From Hyphomicrobiaceae bacterium (lineage in GTDB: Bacteria > Pseudomonadota > Alphaproteobacteria > Rhizobiales > Hyphomicrobiaceae), in assembly GCA_022844275.1 (NCBI GenBank), contig JALHMB010000008.1, forward strand, positions 186,001-250,000: a stretch of 64,000 nucleotides of DNA, in the 5' to 3' direction. The notes beneath the pieces are model-generated. The model was not told the DNA's origin, did not search any database, and saw only the letters and a program-made list of their open reading frames with translations. Positions 51,422-61,456 of this stretch are shown here, in pieces. Within the stretch, counting starts at the first letter, position 1; each line of letters begins with the position of its first letter. The translations under genes and the position numbers were made by a program.

Positions 51422-52003
51422 TTAACTCCGCTTTGAGGGTCCAAGCTCCGCGCGGATCTGTTCCATCAACTGCTGAACGTCCGCGTCGCCACACGCATCC
51501 ACATTGATCTGAGCGTGCCAAACCGGGCGGGCCCGCTGATCTTGCTCCGCGCGCCACCCATTGGTCACTTCGACAGCTCCTTGCAACGCCAGATAGTCCG
51601 GACTGCTCATCCATTGGCGAAAAGCCGTGCGAGGACGTCCATAAGTGTCTAGGACCATGCCGTGAAAGAGTGATCTTGGTCTACCGCCGTCGCCAAACAG
51701 CACGCGCCGGAGCAACTTCACTGGTCGTCCGTCGGATCGGAAAAGAAGCTGCTGCCATATTGAGCGCTTCGTTAGGTAAGCGAATTGGCGGACTAGTTCG
51801 TCACGACTTGCCGTGACCTGACGCAGTGCGGCCTCAGCTGTGGCCAACGTAGCAAGAGCGTCGCGAAGCGTAGTTTCACTGCTACTCGGCTCCAGCTGAT
51901 TCCTGGCGAGTTTGAGCTGGTAACAATCACGATCGATTGGCGCTTCGTGGGGCATGTCTCTCAGTTTGCGTGTAGGATTGGATGCCAGATAGCTTCGAGT
52001 CAT
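51422..52003 (-). CDS. Uncharacterised protein of the polysaccharide island
   Basis: A 193-residue protein I do not recognise. The N-terminal third is polar and helix-forming, with a likely coiled coil (TLRDALATLATAEAALRQVTASRDELVRQ in outline, residues 44-72). It is followed by a basic segment RPVKLLRRVLFGDGGRPRSLF and a region with WMSSPDYLALQ near 130. Similar small segments flank glycosyltransferase domains in some rhizobial proteins, so it may be an accessory of the GT encoded 4 bp downstream on the same strand. No signal peptide or membrane helix. Start uncertain; an ATG at 51955 is also possible. The 213 bp to gmd hold no gene. Confidence 0.6.
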   Translation of the reverse strand: MTRSYLASNPTRKLRDMPHEAPIDRDCYQLKLARNQLEPSSSETTLRDALATLATAEAALRQVTASRDELVRQFAYLTKRSIWQQLLFRSDGRPVKLLRRVLFGDGGRPRSLFHGMVLDTYGRPRTAFRQWMSSPDYLALQGAVEVTNGWRAEQDQRARPVWHAQINVDACGDADVQQLMEQIRAELGPSKRS

Positions 52004-52174
52004 GCATGAATCGACGAACTCCTCAACAATGAAGGAGGATCAGGCGAAGTTCTCTGAACTCTTGACGTGCACGCATGTCGCTGAGGATCGAATTGGAAGT
52101 CGCGCAACGCGCGGGCGCATGTCGCTAGCTTAGAGGCCCGTGCTGAGCATCCAGGCCTACCGTGAGTTGATTAA

Positions 52175-53191
<1,017 letters not shown>

Positions 53192-53255
53192 CGCTGACTT
53201 TGTCGTCAAATTGAGGCGGGAGCGGCTTGGAAAGTGCGTCGTCGCGCATCGTTGG

Positions 53256-54500
53256 CTATTGCGTCAACCTCAAGTCGCCTAGCAGCTCGCTCATCGATTT
53301 TTGGAATGCGTGGAAGCTGAACAACGAGCGATACAGCTGTCTGCTTGCTTCCTGAAATGGCACCGGGTCTTCGAGAGCTGACAGAGCGGCCTGGGCAAAT
53401 GCCTTTGGCTCGTCATATGCGCTGAGGCCTGCAGCTTCGACTTCCTCCCTGGGAAGGCCGCGGTACGCAAAGGATGTTCCCACGATGGGCAGCCCAAATG
53501 CACACGCCTCGATCGTCTTGATCGAGACGCCGCGCCCAGTGACCATGGGGGCCAGGACACATCGCGAGCCCCGATAGCATTGCGAAACATCCGGCACGCT
53601 ACCAGTGAAGATCTCATCGAACTTGGCATGGAGCGCCGGGTTCCGCCTATGAACGAGGTCCGTCACTGACCCCACGATCTTCATCGTCCGTGCTTGATCC
53701 ATCAAAGGCCAGACATCGTCGAGCAGCCACTTCACAGCGTGATAGTTCGCAATGTGCCGGGCGCCGACAAAAATGAAGTCGGAGAAGAAGTCCCTTTCAC
53801 TATGCTCGTTCCCCTCAAAGCGGTTATCGATCGTGGGGAGCACAAGCTTGTGGGGTACGCTGGGCAGACGGTCGCGAAAGAACTGTTCGTCATCTTGCGA
53901 TACATGGACCACGTAGTCGGCGCCGGCGAGAGCCTGCAACTCGGTCTCCAACAGCACCTCGATGGTATCCGACTTCCCGGTGAACGGATTGATCTCCAAG
54001 TTGTCGAGTAAGACGTGGCTCTGGATATCGTGCGTCACGAGCGCAATGGGCACTGCGCTGGACAAGCTTGCGCGCAACTTTTGGGCCACCGGCAACGTAT
54101 AAATGTGGTTCGCGAGAATGAATCTGACATCGAATTCTCTCGAGCGAACGAGCTTCAGAATGCCTTCAGGAAGTTTGGCCGCGTGGCCGGGCTCGAGAGC
54201 CCAATGCATGGCATTCTGCCCTCGCCAGTGGCCACGTAGCTTGCGCACTATGCTTGGCTTTGAGACGCGCCGCCTGAAGGAAGCTATTTCAGTGAAATCT
54301 GCATTGAGATCGACCTTCTCTTCGTCGAACCGCTTCCAGATCTTCCGAGAATAGGCATCAGTCCGCTTGAAGGGGCAGGCAACGAATATAGTCGCCCAAC
54401 CTAACGATCTGAAATAATTTATCTGGGCCTGCATGACTTTGCCCGTCCCGCTCCGTATCCATGGCAGGCCGGTGATGAGTACTGCAGGCCGACTATTCAT
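53256..54500 (-). CDS. Glycosyltransferase, GT4-like
   Basis: A 414-residue glycosyltransferase, convergent with gmd. LITGLPWIRSGTGKVMQAQINYF is the acceptor-side glycine loop; FIFVGARHIANYHAVKWLLDDVWPLM marks the start of the donor domain, as in Glyco_trans_1_4 proteins; APMVTGRGVSIKTIEACAFGLPIV includes the KTIEA pattern that contacts the donor. Likely part of the same repeat-unit assembly. Codon use is more like the chromosome than in the 45-51 kb genes. Confidence 0.85.
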   Translation of the reverse strand: MNSRPAVLITGLPWIRSGTGKVMQAQINYFRSLGWATIFVACPFKRTDAYSRKIWKRFDEEKVDLNADFTEIASFRRRVSKPSIVRKLRGHWRGQNAMHWALEPGHAAKLPEGILKLVRSREFDVRFILANHIYTLPVAQKLRASLSSAVPIALVTHDIQSHVLLDNLEINPFTGKSDTIEVLLETELQALAGADYVVHVSQDDEQFFRDRLPSVPHKLVLPTIDNRFEGNEHSERDFFSDFIFVGARHIANYHAVKWLLDDVWPLMDQARTMKIVGSVTDLVHRRNPALHAKFDEIFTGSVPDVSQCYRGSRCVLAPMVTGRGVSIKTIEACAFGLPIVGTSFAYRGLPREEVEAAGLSAYDEPKAFAQAALSALEDPVPFQEASRQLYRSLFSFHAFQKSMSELLGDLRLTQ

Positions 54501-54622
54501 ATGATGATGCCTGCCCGGGGCGTCGCGATGTCAGTATTCCCGGCGGACCAGAGTGAAACTCGGGTATCAAACAAAATCGAGACAAACATCTCCGCCCCCT
54601 CGGAAACGACACGCCGCGAAGA

Positions 54623-56383
54623 TCATGAGTGAGCGGCCATGTCCCCGAACTGCAAGCGGTGCAATTTCGCATAGAGACCATCGCGCCGCAGCAACTCTGC
54701 TTGCGTGCCGCTTTCAACCATACTGCCGTGGCTCAATACGTGAATCACGTCGGCCTTAGCTACTGTGGCCAAGCGATGCGCGATGACAATTGTCGTGCGC
54801 CCGCCTGTCAGCGACTGAAGCGCAGCTTGGATGATCTGCTCGGCCTCGCTGTCCAGAGCTGATGTTGGCTCATCCAGCAATATGATGGGAGCATCCTTCA
54901 GAAAGGCCCGGGCGATTGACAAACGTTGCCGCTGGCCTCCGGACAGGCGCCCGCCAAGTTCGCCGACCGGCGTGTCGTAGCCGTGAGGAAGAGACCTGAT
55001 GAACTCATCGGCGTGCGCGGCCCGCGCCGCGGCGATGATGGCATCCTCCGAGTGGTCCTTGCGGCCGCCCACCAAATTCTCTCGAACCGTACCCTCGAAG
55101 AGAAAAACATCCTGGCTGACCAGAGCGACCTGACTACGAAGGGAAGCAAGGGAGACCTTGGCGATCATCTCCCCGTCAATCGTGATGGAGCCGCTCGAGG
55201 GCTCCCAGAGGCGCTGAATAAGATTGAAGACGGTCGTCTTCCCGCTTCCGGACAGACCTACAAGAGCCGTCGTCTTGCCAGGCGGTGCGGTGAAGCTCAA
55301 AGCTTTCAGCACCGGCACATTGTCCGCGTACGCAAACGAAACCTTGTCGAATCGGAGTTCGCCCCGCCTCACGACAAGCGATGGCTTCGCCGGCACCTCT
55401 GTCTCCGGCGAGGGTGTATCGAGCAAGTCATAGAGCATCTTGACTTGCACGGCCGACGTAACGAGCTGCAGCTGAAGCCTCGACAAGCGGCGAAGCGGCT
55501 CTCCCGCCATGAGCAGCGCGGCAATAAAGGCGAAGAACTCGCCTGGCGTCTGCCCGTGCGATATCGTTCGCCAACCAGCGTATGCGACCGCGGCAGCGAT
55601 CGCGAGACCTGCTGCCGTCTCCAGAAGCGGATTAACGCGGGCCTTGACCGCCACCATTCTATTGTTGAGCCGTTGCACGGCCTCAATGGCGACACCCATT
55701 TGCTGCCGCATCTTGTCCTCGAGCTGAAAGGACTTGATGATGCGAATTCCCTGCGTCGTCTCGCGCATGTTGGAGACGACTTGCACCACTGAATGGACTT
55801 CGCTCCCCGCAACCTTCTTCACTCGTCTGCTCAGCTGCCTCATGCCATAGGCTGCACCTGGCCCAACGAGGATCAACACGCACGACAGCACGGGATCTTG
55901 AAGCACCATGACAAGCAAGAGGCTGCACACCGTCATCAGATCGCGGCCTAGTCCCACGGCGAGAAGATTCATCATCTCGCGAGCGGCCTGAGCATTCGTG
56001 GAAATGCGTGTAATCAGTTCTGCCGAGCTGTGGTCTTGGAAGAACTTCGCATCCATCCTCAGTATGTGATCGTAGAGCCGCCTCTGCATATGGGCGACTA
56101 TCTGGTTGCCGATCCGGCTCAGCAGGATTTCCTGGATATAAGCAGCAACGCCTTTCGCAACGAAAAGGGCAGTAATGACCAATGGAAGCCAGACGAGCGC
56201 CTGCTGATCCCGATTGACGAAAACGTCATTGATGACGTCGCGCATCAGCCATGCGGTAAGCGCCGTGGATCCGGCGACTATCGCCATGAATACAAAGGCG
56301 ACCGCATAGCGGGGGGCATATTCCCAGGCGTGCTCGCCGAACAGCCGCCTGACAATGGGCCAGATAGCTTCATTGCTTTTCAT
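54623..56383 (-). CDS. MsbA-like ABC exporter, fused permease and ATPase
   Basis: A 586-residue half-transporter that works as a homodimer. Six helices in residues 20-310 (YAVAFVFMAIVAGSTALTAWLM, LVWLPLVITALFVAKGVAAYI) form the type IV exporter domain; FFQDHSSAELITRISTNAQ is its conserved coupling region. The ATPase has GLSGSGKTTVFNLIQRL, the signature RLSGGQRQRLSIARAF, Walker B IILLDEPTSALDSEAE and the switch His in IAHRLATVAKAD. It resembles lipid A/lipid-linked oligosaccharide flippases. In this island it may flip a lipid-linked glycan; MsbA itself is usually encoded elsewhere. The 322 bp upstream, to the next gene, hold no gene or signal that I can recognise. Confidence 0.92.
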   Translation of the reverse strand: MKSNEAIWPIVRRLFGEHAWEYAPRYAVAFVFMAIVAGSTALTAWLMRDVINDVFVNRDQQALVWLPLVITALFVAKGVAAYIQEILLSRIGNQIVAHMQRRLYDHILRMDAKFFQDHSSAELITRISTNAQAAREMMNLLAVGLGRDLMTVCSLLLVMVLQDPVLSCVLILVGPGAAYGMRQLSRRVKKVAGSEVHSVVQVVSNMRETTQGIRIIKSFQLEDKMRQQMGVAIEAVQRLNNRMVAVKARVNPLLETAAGLAIAAAVAYAGWRTISHGQTPGEFFAFIAALLMAGEPLRRLSRLQLQLVTSAVQVKMLYDLLDTPSPETEVPAKPSLVVRRGELRFDKVSFAYADNVPVLKALSFTAPPGKTTALVGLSGSGKTTVFNLIQRLWEPSSGSITIDGEMIAKVSLASLRSQVALVSQDVFLFEGTVRENLVGGRKDHSEDAIIAAARAAHADEFIRSLPHGYDTPVGELGGRLSGGQRQRLSIARAFLKDAPIILLDEPTSALDSEAEQIIQAALQSLTGGRTTIVIAHRLATVAKADVIHVLSHGSMVESGTQAELLRRDGLYAKLHRLQFGDMAAHS

Positions 56384-56705
56384 CGTCGCTGGCTTCCAGA
56401 GTCGTCAAGCAGAATGAATCGCTCCATGCGAGAGCCAATCTCCTACCATACGCACTCGCCCTCAAGCCACCATGCGCAATGGTCGCGGTGTGCAGCACCA
56501 CTCTCTCCCGGGTTAGACGGCAATCAAAAAAGCGGCAGAAATACAACAATGGAGGAGGAGGGTGCGCGAGGGCGCGGTTTACTGTGGATGGTCCCTCCCT
56601 TTCCGTTGCAATGCCGCGTTCTTGCCTCGAATCAATCTCGCACCGCCAGCAGATTTAGTGAGCCTTACGATTGAGATTTGAGATTGACAATGTGTGGAGG
56701 CGGGT

Positions 56706-57716
56706 ATGATGCATGGGACTATGTGGAACGTGCCAGCTGCATCAATCGTGCGAACCGCTACGGTGGATAATCCGACCGTGAGCGTCGTCCTGCCGACGTA
56801 CAATCGCGGTGCGATTGTCCTGCAGTCCGTCCAGAGCGTGCTGGACCTCGAGGAACAGAATTTTGAGATCATTGCCGTCGATGACGGCTCCCAGGATGAC
56901 ACGGTAGGCATCCTCGCGAAGCTCGACCATCCGCGGCTGACAGTCATAAGCCTTGCGGGAAATCGCGGCGCAGGCTTTGCACGCAATGCCGGGATTACGT
57001 TATCCCGAGCTCCGTATGTCGCATTTCTCGACTCGGACGACCTGTGGCTTCCGGGCCGCTTGGAGCAACCGGTATCGGTGCTTAGACGCCACCCAAACGT
57101 CGGAGTTGTGCTCTCCGCATTCACTACCGAAAAGAAGAGAAAACTGACGCACCACCAGATGCCGAGCCGCCTGTATGAGGGGGACGAGTTCGAGCGCCTC
57201 GTCGCTCGTCACGTGCTCCAGCCCACGACCTCAGGGCTGACGGTTCGAAAAGACCTGCTTATGACCGTCGGCGGCTTCAATGCAGCCCTTCGATGGATGG
57301 AAGATCGTGATCTTGTCATGCGAACGGCCCGTCACGCTGGTGGCGCGACGATAGATAAGCCCCTGTGGCACAAGCGATGGCAGTCCGATAGCATCTCTTC
57401 CAACCACAACACCTACTTTCCCTCGCTGCTGACTTTCCTTTCCAACCACTTGATCTACAAGGATCAAGAGCTCGAATTCCGGAACTACCTCATTGCGAGG
57501 CATTTGGCGAAGACGACCTACCATTCGGGCATTCTGGCCGCGATGAGAGACTACAGCGAGGCGCGTGACCGGCTCTCCCCCCGTTTGCCGCCAGCGTCGA
57601 TTCTTTTGATGAAGTACTTCAGCGCCCGCAGGTCCCGACGCGCCCAGCAACAGGAGCTTCTCATGCAGGACGGCAAACGCCGGCACATCGTGGAGCCCTA
57701 CTCTGTGCTATCTTAG
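56706..57716 (+). CDS. Glycosyltransferase family 2
   Basis: GT-A glycosyltransferase of 336 residues from ATG 56706; GGAGGCGGG lies just upstream, and ATG 56709 or GTG 56694 are alternatives. VSVVLPTYNRGAIVLQSVQSVL is the GT2 opening, IIAVDDGSQDDTVGIL and YVAFLDSDDLWLPGRLE hold the nucleotide and metal aspartates. The C-terminal 100 residues are basic and helical (YFSARRSRRAQQQELL). Probably acts on the island's polysaccharide. Confidence 0.92.
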   Translation: MMHGTMWNVPAASIVRTATVDNPTVSVVLPTYNRGAIVLQSVQSVLDLEEQNFEIIAVDDGSQDDTVGILAKLDHPRLTVISLAGNRGAGFARNAGITLSRAPYVAFLDSDDLWLPGRLEQPVSVLRRHPNVGVVLSAFTTEKKRKLTHHQMPSRLYEGDEFERLVARHVLQPTTSGLTVRKDLLMTVGGFNAALRWMEDRDLVMRTARHAGGATIDKPLWHKRWQSDSISSNHNTYFPSLLTFLSNHLIYKDQELEFRNYLIARHLAKTTYHSGILAAMRDYSEARDRLSPRLPPASILLMKYFSARRSRRAQQQELLMQDGKRRHIVEPYSVLS

Positions 57717-57809
57717 TTGCAACGATCATCGCGAGCATTTTGTCGCAGCTCCAAGCTCCTCTCGTAGCTGCATGTCTGGATTGAGCTTTTACTTTCTGAG
57801 CACGCGCCC

Positions 57810-58748
57810 GTGAAGGTTGTAGTCGCGCTTTGCACTCGCAACCGACCGAATATGCTTCGCGACTGCCTGGCATCTCTCTTTGCGCAGGAGGTGCCAGCAG
57901 GCATCAAGCCGATCGCTCTGGTTGTCGAGAACAACCATGACCCCACCTGCAGCGCGCAGGTGGCAGCGGCCAGCGCGATTGCGCCACCCGATTGGCGTGT
58001 TCTCTACGTGCTCGAGCCTCAGTTGGGCATTTCAATGGCGCGCAATCGCGCCCTGGAAGCAGCGCTCGAGCTCGACCCGGACTGGATAGCCTTCATCGAC
58101 GATGACGAGGTAGCTGCGCCCAATTGGCTATCTGCTTTGCTCGCTTGCGCAGGCCGCTTCGATGCTGATGTGGTCCAAGGTCCCGTTCATTACGAGTACA
58201 CGTCCGCCGCACCGGCTTGGCTCTCTAAGCGGGCTGCCAAAAGCAGGAAATCTGGCACTCGACTGCTCACAGCCTTCACGAACAACGTCATGCTGCGTAC
58301 GGCGATCGTGCGGAGCGGCCTCAGATTCGATGAGGCCATGCGCTATTCTGGCGGCGAGGACTCCGATTTCTTCTATCGAGTGGCGGAGGCCGGCTGGACC
58401 ATATGCTGGGCTGACGATGCGGTTGTCCACGAGGCCGTCATTCCTGCGCGCCTGACTATGCGCTGGCAATTGGACCGGGCCATGCGCGTGGCCTCCAACG
58501 CGAGTGTCAGTCACGTCAAGCGCCGTGGCCTGCCATCCGCGGTGATGACGCACGGAAGTAAAGGCCTGCGGCGGATCGTGCGAGGTGCTGTCATCGCAGG
58601 AGCGGGGAGCATTGTCATCCCACTCGCTCCCAAGCGCGGCAAACCGCTCGCCTTCAGAGGCCTCCAAGACATCTGGTCCGGGTTCGGCAGCCTTTCGGCC
58701 TTTGTGCTGAAGCCACCGCAGCCCTACACAAAAGTCGATGGCGACTGA
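57810..58748 (+). CDS. Glycosyltransferase family 2
   Basis: A 312-residue GT2 enzyme starting at GTG 57810. VVVALCTRNRPNMLRDCLASLFAQE is the opening; PQLGISMARNRALEAAL and WIAFIDDDEVAAPNWLSALL contain the donor and metal sites; GGEDSDFFYRVAEAGW is the catalytic ED region. The C terminus has a hydrophobic stretch (IVRGAVIAGAGSIVIPLAP) that may dip into the membrane. It is 93 bp after the previous GT and likely co-transcribed. Confidence 0.92.
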   Translation: MKVVVALCTRNRPNMLRDCLASLFAQEVPAGIKPIALVVENNHDPTCSAQVAAASAIAPPDWRVLYVLEPQLGISMARNRALEAALELDPDWIAFIDDDEVAAPNWLSALLACAGRFDADVVQGPVHYEYTSAAPAWLSKRAAKSRKSGTRLLTAFTNNVMLRTAIVRSGLRFDEAMRYSGGEDSDFFYRVAEAGWTICWADDAVVHEAVIPARLTMRWQLDRAMRVASNASVSHVKRRGLPSAVMTHGSKGLRRIVRGAVIAGAGSIVIPLAPKRGKPLAFRGLQDIWSGFGSLSAFVLKPPQPYTKVDGD

Positions 58749-58999
58749 TATTGCAGTCTGTCTGACACACGCCCCACACGGCAACTTAAGCCACCTTCTG
58801 CGATGGCACCATAATTGACGTCCCCGCCTGACTGCGAACTTGACCAGGCGACGACACCATTCTTAAGGTAGTGATTGAGCTACAATCGTATGATTCGCGT
58901 GCGTCGCCACCGGTGAGGGACGGTTCGCAAATTTCAAGTTCTGAGACTCGAGCTAAGCAGAAGTCATATTCTACTAATCTTGTATAGGGGGCGTAGTTC

Positions 59000-59872
59000 G
59001 TGCTTCCGCGCATCGCCATCTGTGGGACGGCGCGCGACGCGAGCGAGAGTCTGATAGCGACTCTCGCCGCAATCGAGCGCCTGCAAGCAGCCTCGGAAAA
59101 GAGCTGCGTCGTCATCGTCACCAACGATAACTACGATGATACTGCACATGTGCTCGCGGCGTGGGCAGGTGAGCGACAGAACATAACTATTATCGTCTGC
59201 GATGGTCTCGAAGACGTTTATCCAGATAGGTACGACCGCCTTGCTGCCGCGCGAAATCTGTACCTCGCTGCACTGCGCGATCAGCGAGAAAGCTACGATC
59301 TCCTGGTCGCATTGGATATGGATGGCCCAAACATCGCGCTTACCCCGTTGAAGTTTGGTAGTGCTATTGCTGGTGCGCCCGATGGATGGGTGGGGCTATT
59401 CGCGAACCAGAAGATGGGATACTATGATATTACCGCGTTGAGGCATCCAACGTGGGCAAGCGAAGACGTTTGGGTTGAAGTAGAGGCAGCTTCCCGATGG
59501 CTCAACACGCCATTTTTTCAGTGCATTGACCGCGCGTCGAGCGGGGTGCTTGGTAGGCGGTTACGTCGGCAGATCGCGCAGAAGTATATTTATGAGCGGC
59601 AATACTACATCGATCCGGATGCCCCCCCAATAAGAGTTGTTAGTGCATTCGGCGGATTGGGTGTCTACCGCTATCAGACTGCCCTCGAGTGCCAATATGA
59701 CGCGCGAACTCCGGCAGGAAGGAGAGTTTGCGAGCACGTCGACTTCAACAGGCTAGCATCAACGCGCGGCGGAGGCCTCTACATCTGCCCCAGCCTATTG
59801 AATATAGCACCGCCACAATATCTTGGTCCTGGCAGCGGCGCACCCTTTCCGCAGCACCTGAGGCAATTGTAG
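59000..59872 (+). CDS. Glycosyltransferase-like protein of uncertain family
   Basis: A 290-residue protein starting at GTG 59000 with AGGGGG 8 nt upstream. PRIAICGTARDASESLIATLAAIERL, then YDRLAAARNLYLAAL and LLVALDMDGPNIALTPL look like a GT-A fold with a DMD metal motif. Further on are CEHVDFNRLASTRGGGLYICPSLLN, with a conserved-looking EHVDFN. The outline recalls the GT69/alpha-mannosyltransferase group of capsule synthesis, but I cannot prove this. The gene and the 251 bp before it are richer in AT than their surroundings. No signal peptide or membrane helix. Confidence 0.65.
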   Translation: MLPRIAICGTARDASESLIATLAAIERLQAASEKSCVVIVTNDNYDDTAHVLAAWAGERQNITIIVCDGLEDVYPDRYDRLAAARNLYLAALRDQRESYDLLVALDMDGPNIALTPLKFGSAIAGAPDGWVGLFANQKMGYYDITALRHPTWASEDVWVEVEAASRWLNTPFFQCIDRASSGVLGRRLRRQIAQKYIYERQYYIDPDAPPIRVVSAFGGLGVYRYQTALECQYDARTPAGRRVCEHVDFNRLASTRGGGLYICPSLLNIAPPQYLGPGSGAPFPQHLRQL

Positions 59873-60065
59873 TTCGCCAGTGGATCTGTGCCCTAACGAG
59901 CCGCCTCGCCGACCACCGCGAAAAAGATCGTTTGTGCGACGTCAGCGCGACGAGGCACCGCACCCGCCGACGTGCGTCACGAGAGCGGTCTACCGCAGAA
60001 ATAGGGCTCGACGAAATTGTGCAGCCGCACAATAATGCGGTCGGGCTCTGTCACGCGATGGCCAT

Positions 60066-60551
60066 ATGAGCAGCATTCTCGATAAGTGCGCCGGCCTCGC
60101 GGAGGTCGAGCTGGCGCCCGGCGCCGTCCTCCTCAGCGAGGGCGAAAAATCGGGCAAGCTCTACATACTCATCGACGGCGAGGTCGAGGTCGCGCACGGC
60201 GGCGTCCAGATCGCCAACATTTCCACTCCCGGCTCTCTGTTCGGCGAGATGTCCTTCCTGCTCGATGCCCCACACACCGCATCGGTGAAATCGATGCGTC
60301 CGACCCGCGCCTACCTGATCGAGAACGTCGGCACCTTCCTGCAGTCCAGACCCGATATGTTCCATCACATCGCGGCCCTCCTGGCCCTGCGGCTGCAATG
60401 CGTCACCGGCTATCTCGCCGACATGAAGCGTCAGTTCGCCGAGCACAACAACCACCTCTGCATGGTCGACGAGGTGCTGGGGACCCTGCTGCATCAGCAG
60501 CGGCAGGAGATCATTGTGGGACCTGAGACAGGATCCGATCCGCGGCTGTAA
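60066..60551 (+). CDS. Stand-alone cyclic-nucleotide-binding domain protein
   Basis: A 161-residue Crp-type effector domain without a DNA-binding domain. VELAPGAVLLSEGEKSGKLYILIDGEVEV is the beta roll, and GSLFGEMSFLLDAPHTASVKS is the phosphate-binding cassette with the Glu and the TAS in place of the cAMP-binding RTAS, one residue different (HTAS instead of RTAS). That substitution may alter ligand preference. The C-terminal helix is amphipathic. Its 3' end overlaps the convergent phosphoesterase gene by 41 bp. No ribosome site is obvious. Confidence 0.85.
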   Translation: MSSILDKCAGLAEVELAPGAVLLSEGEKSGKLYILIDGEVEVAHGGVQIANISTPGSLFGEMSFLLDAPHTASVKSMRPTRAYLIENVGTFLQSRPDMFHHIAALLALRLQCVTGYLADMKRQFAEHNNHLCMVDEVLGTLLHQQRQEIIVGPETGSDPRL

Positions 60552-61317
60552 ACCACGTCGGCACTTCGCTGATTTTCTCGACTTTGTGTGGCTCGAGCCC
60601 CGCGAGAGGCGCCGCCTGGAGGCTCGTTGCCGAGAACCAGAGTATGGCCTCTTCGTCGGTGTCGATGACGACATAGGCGGGGACGGGACCAAGCTGGTAT
60701 CCGGCATTGAAGACCGTCGTCGTGCCGATCCAGTCGATCCACGAGCCACCGGGACTCATGGGCGCATAGTGGACATGCCCGCAGAAGACCAGATCGGGCC
60801 TGTACGCCGAGATCCATTTCGTGAGTTCCTGATCTCCATAGGAGCGCTTCCCGTCCCAACTCGTCGGCGAGCCGGCAGGGGGTGCGTGATACACCCAGAT
60901 CCAGCGCTTCCTCCCCTTTGCCGCGTCGCGGGCGAGTTGCTCGGCGACCGCTCCCCTGGTCGCGGGTCCATCCCACCAGGGGCAGATCGTGAAGAGCGTG
61001 TCGTCTAGCGAGAACGAATCGCCATCCGCAGGAATGCCGAGGTTCCGGATTTCGGCAAACCAGCGCGCTGTCTTCTCGCCATCGGCGGTCAAGGCATCGA
61101 GATCGTGATTGCCGGAGCACGTCACGAGCCTGGTCAGGCTGGCGAGGCGCTGCAGATACTTGAGAACGACGACGATCTGTGCCGGCCTCGGAACATGGGA
61201 CGAGAGATCGAGAAGATCACCGGCTATGATGACAACGTCGAACTCAGGCGCGGCACGCAGCAGCCAGTCATATTGCTTGAGTGCATAATGAATATCGGCC
61301 ACGAGCAGGCACTTCAT
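60511..61317 (-). CDS. Calcineurin-like metallophosphoesterase
   Basis: Di-metal phosphoesterase of 268 residues; ATG 61317 has AAGGTGG 7 nt upstream and the fold starts there, so upstream in-frame codons are not used. The complete metal set is visible: DIHYA (DxH), GDLLDLSS (GDxxD), CSGNHDLDA (GNHD) and FCGHVHYAP (GHxH). Members include cyclic nucleotide phosphodiesterases and other phosphodiesterases. Tail-to-tail overlap with a cyclic-nucleotide-binding gene hints at, but does not show, a nucleotide-signalling link. Confidence 0.9.
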   Translation of the reverse strand: MKCLLVADIHYALKQYDWLLRAAPEFDVVIIAGDLLDLSSHVPRPAQIVVVLKYLQRLASLTRLVTCSGNHDLDALTADGEKTARWFAEIRNLGIPADGDSFSLDDTLFTICPWWDGPATRGAVAEQLARDAAKGRKRWIWVYHAPPAGSPTSWDGKRSYGDQELTKWISAYRPDLVFCGHVHYAPMSPGGSWIDWIGTTTVFNAGYQLGPVPAYVVIDTDEEAILWFSATSLQAAPLAGLEPHKVEKISEVPTWFTAADRILSQVPQ

Positions 61318-61456
61318 TGTCAATCCACCTTGGGCCGCCAGCGGGCAGCCACTGATCTGCAGGAATAGGTTACCGGGAGAATGCATGAAGCATTCGCAAT
61401 CTCGATGACTAACATTCTATCATGTTGGAAGCTCGGCCTGAGAACGGAGTGGCAGC

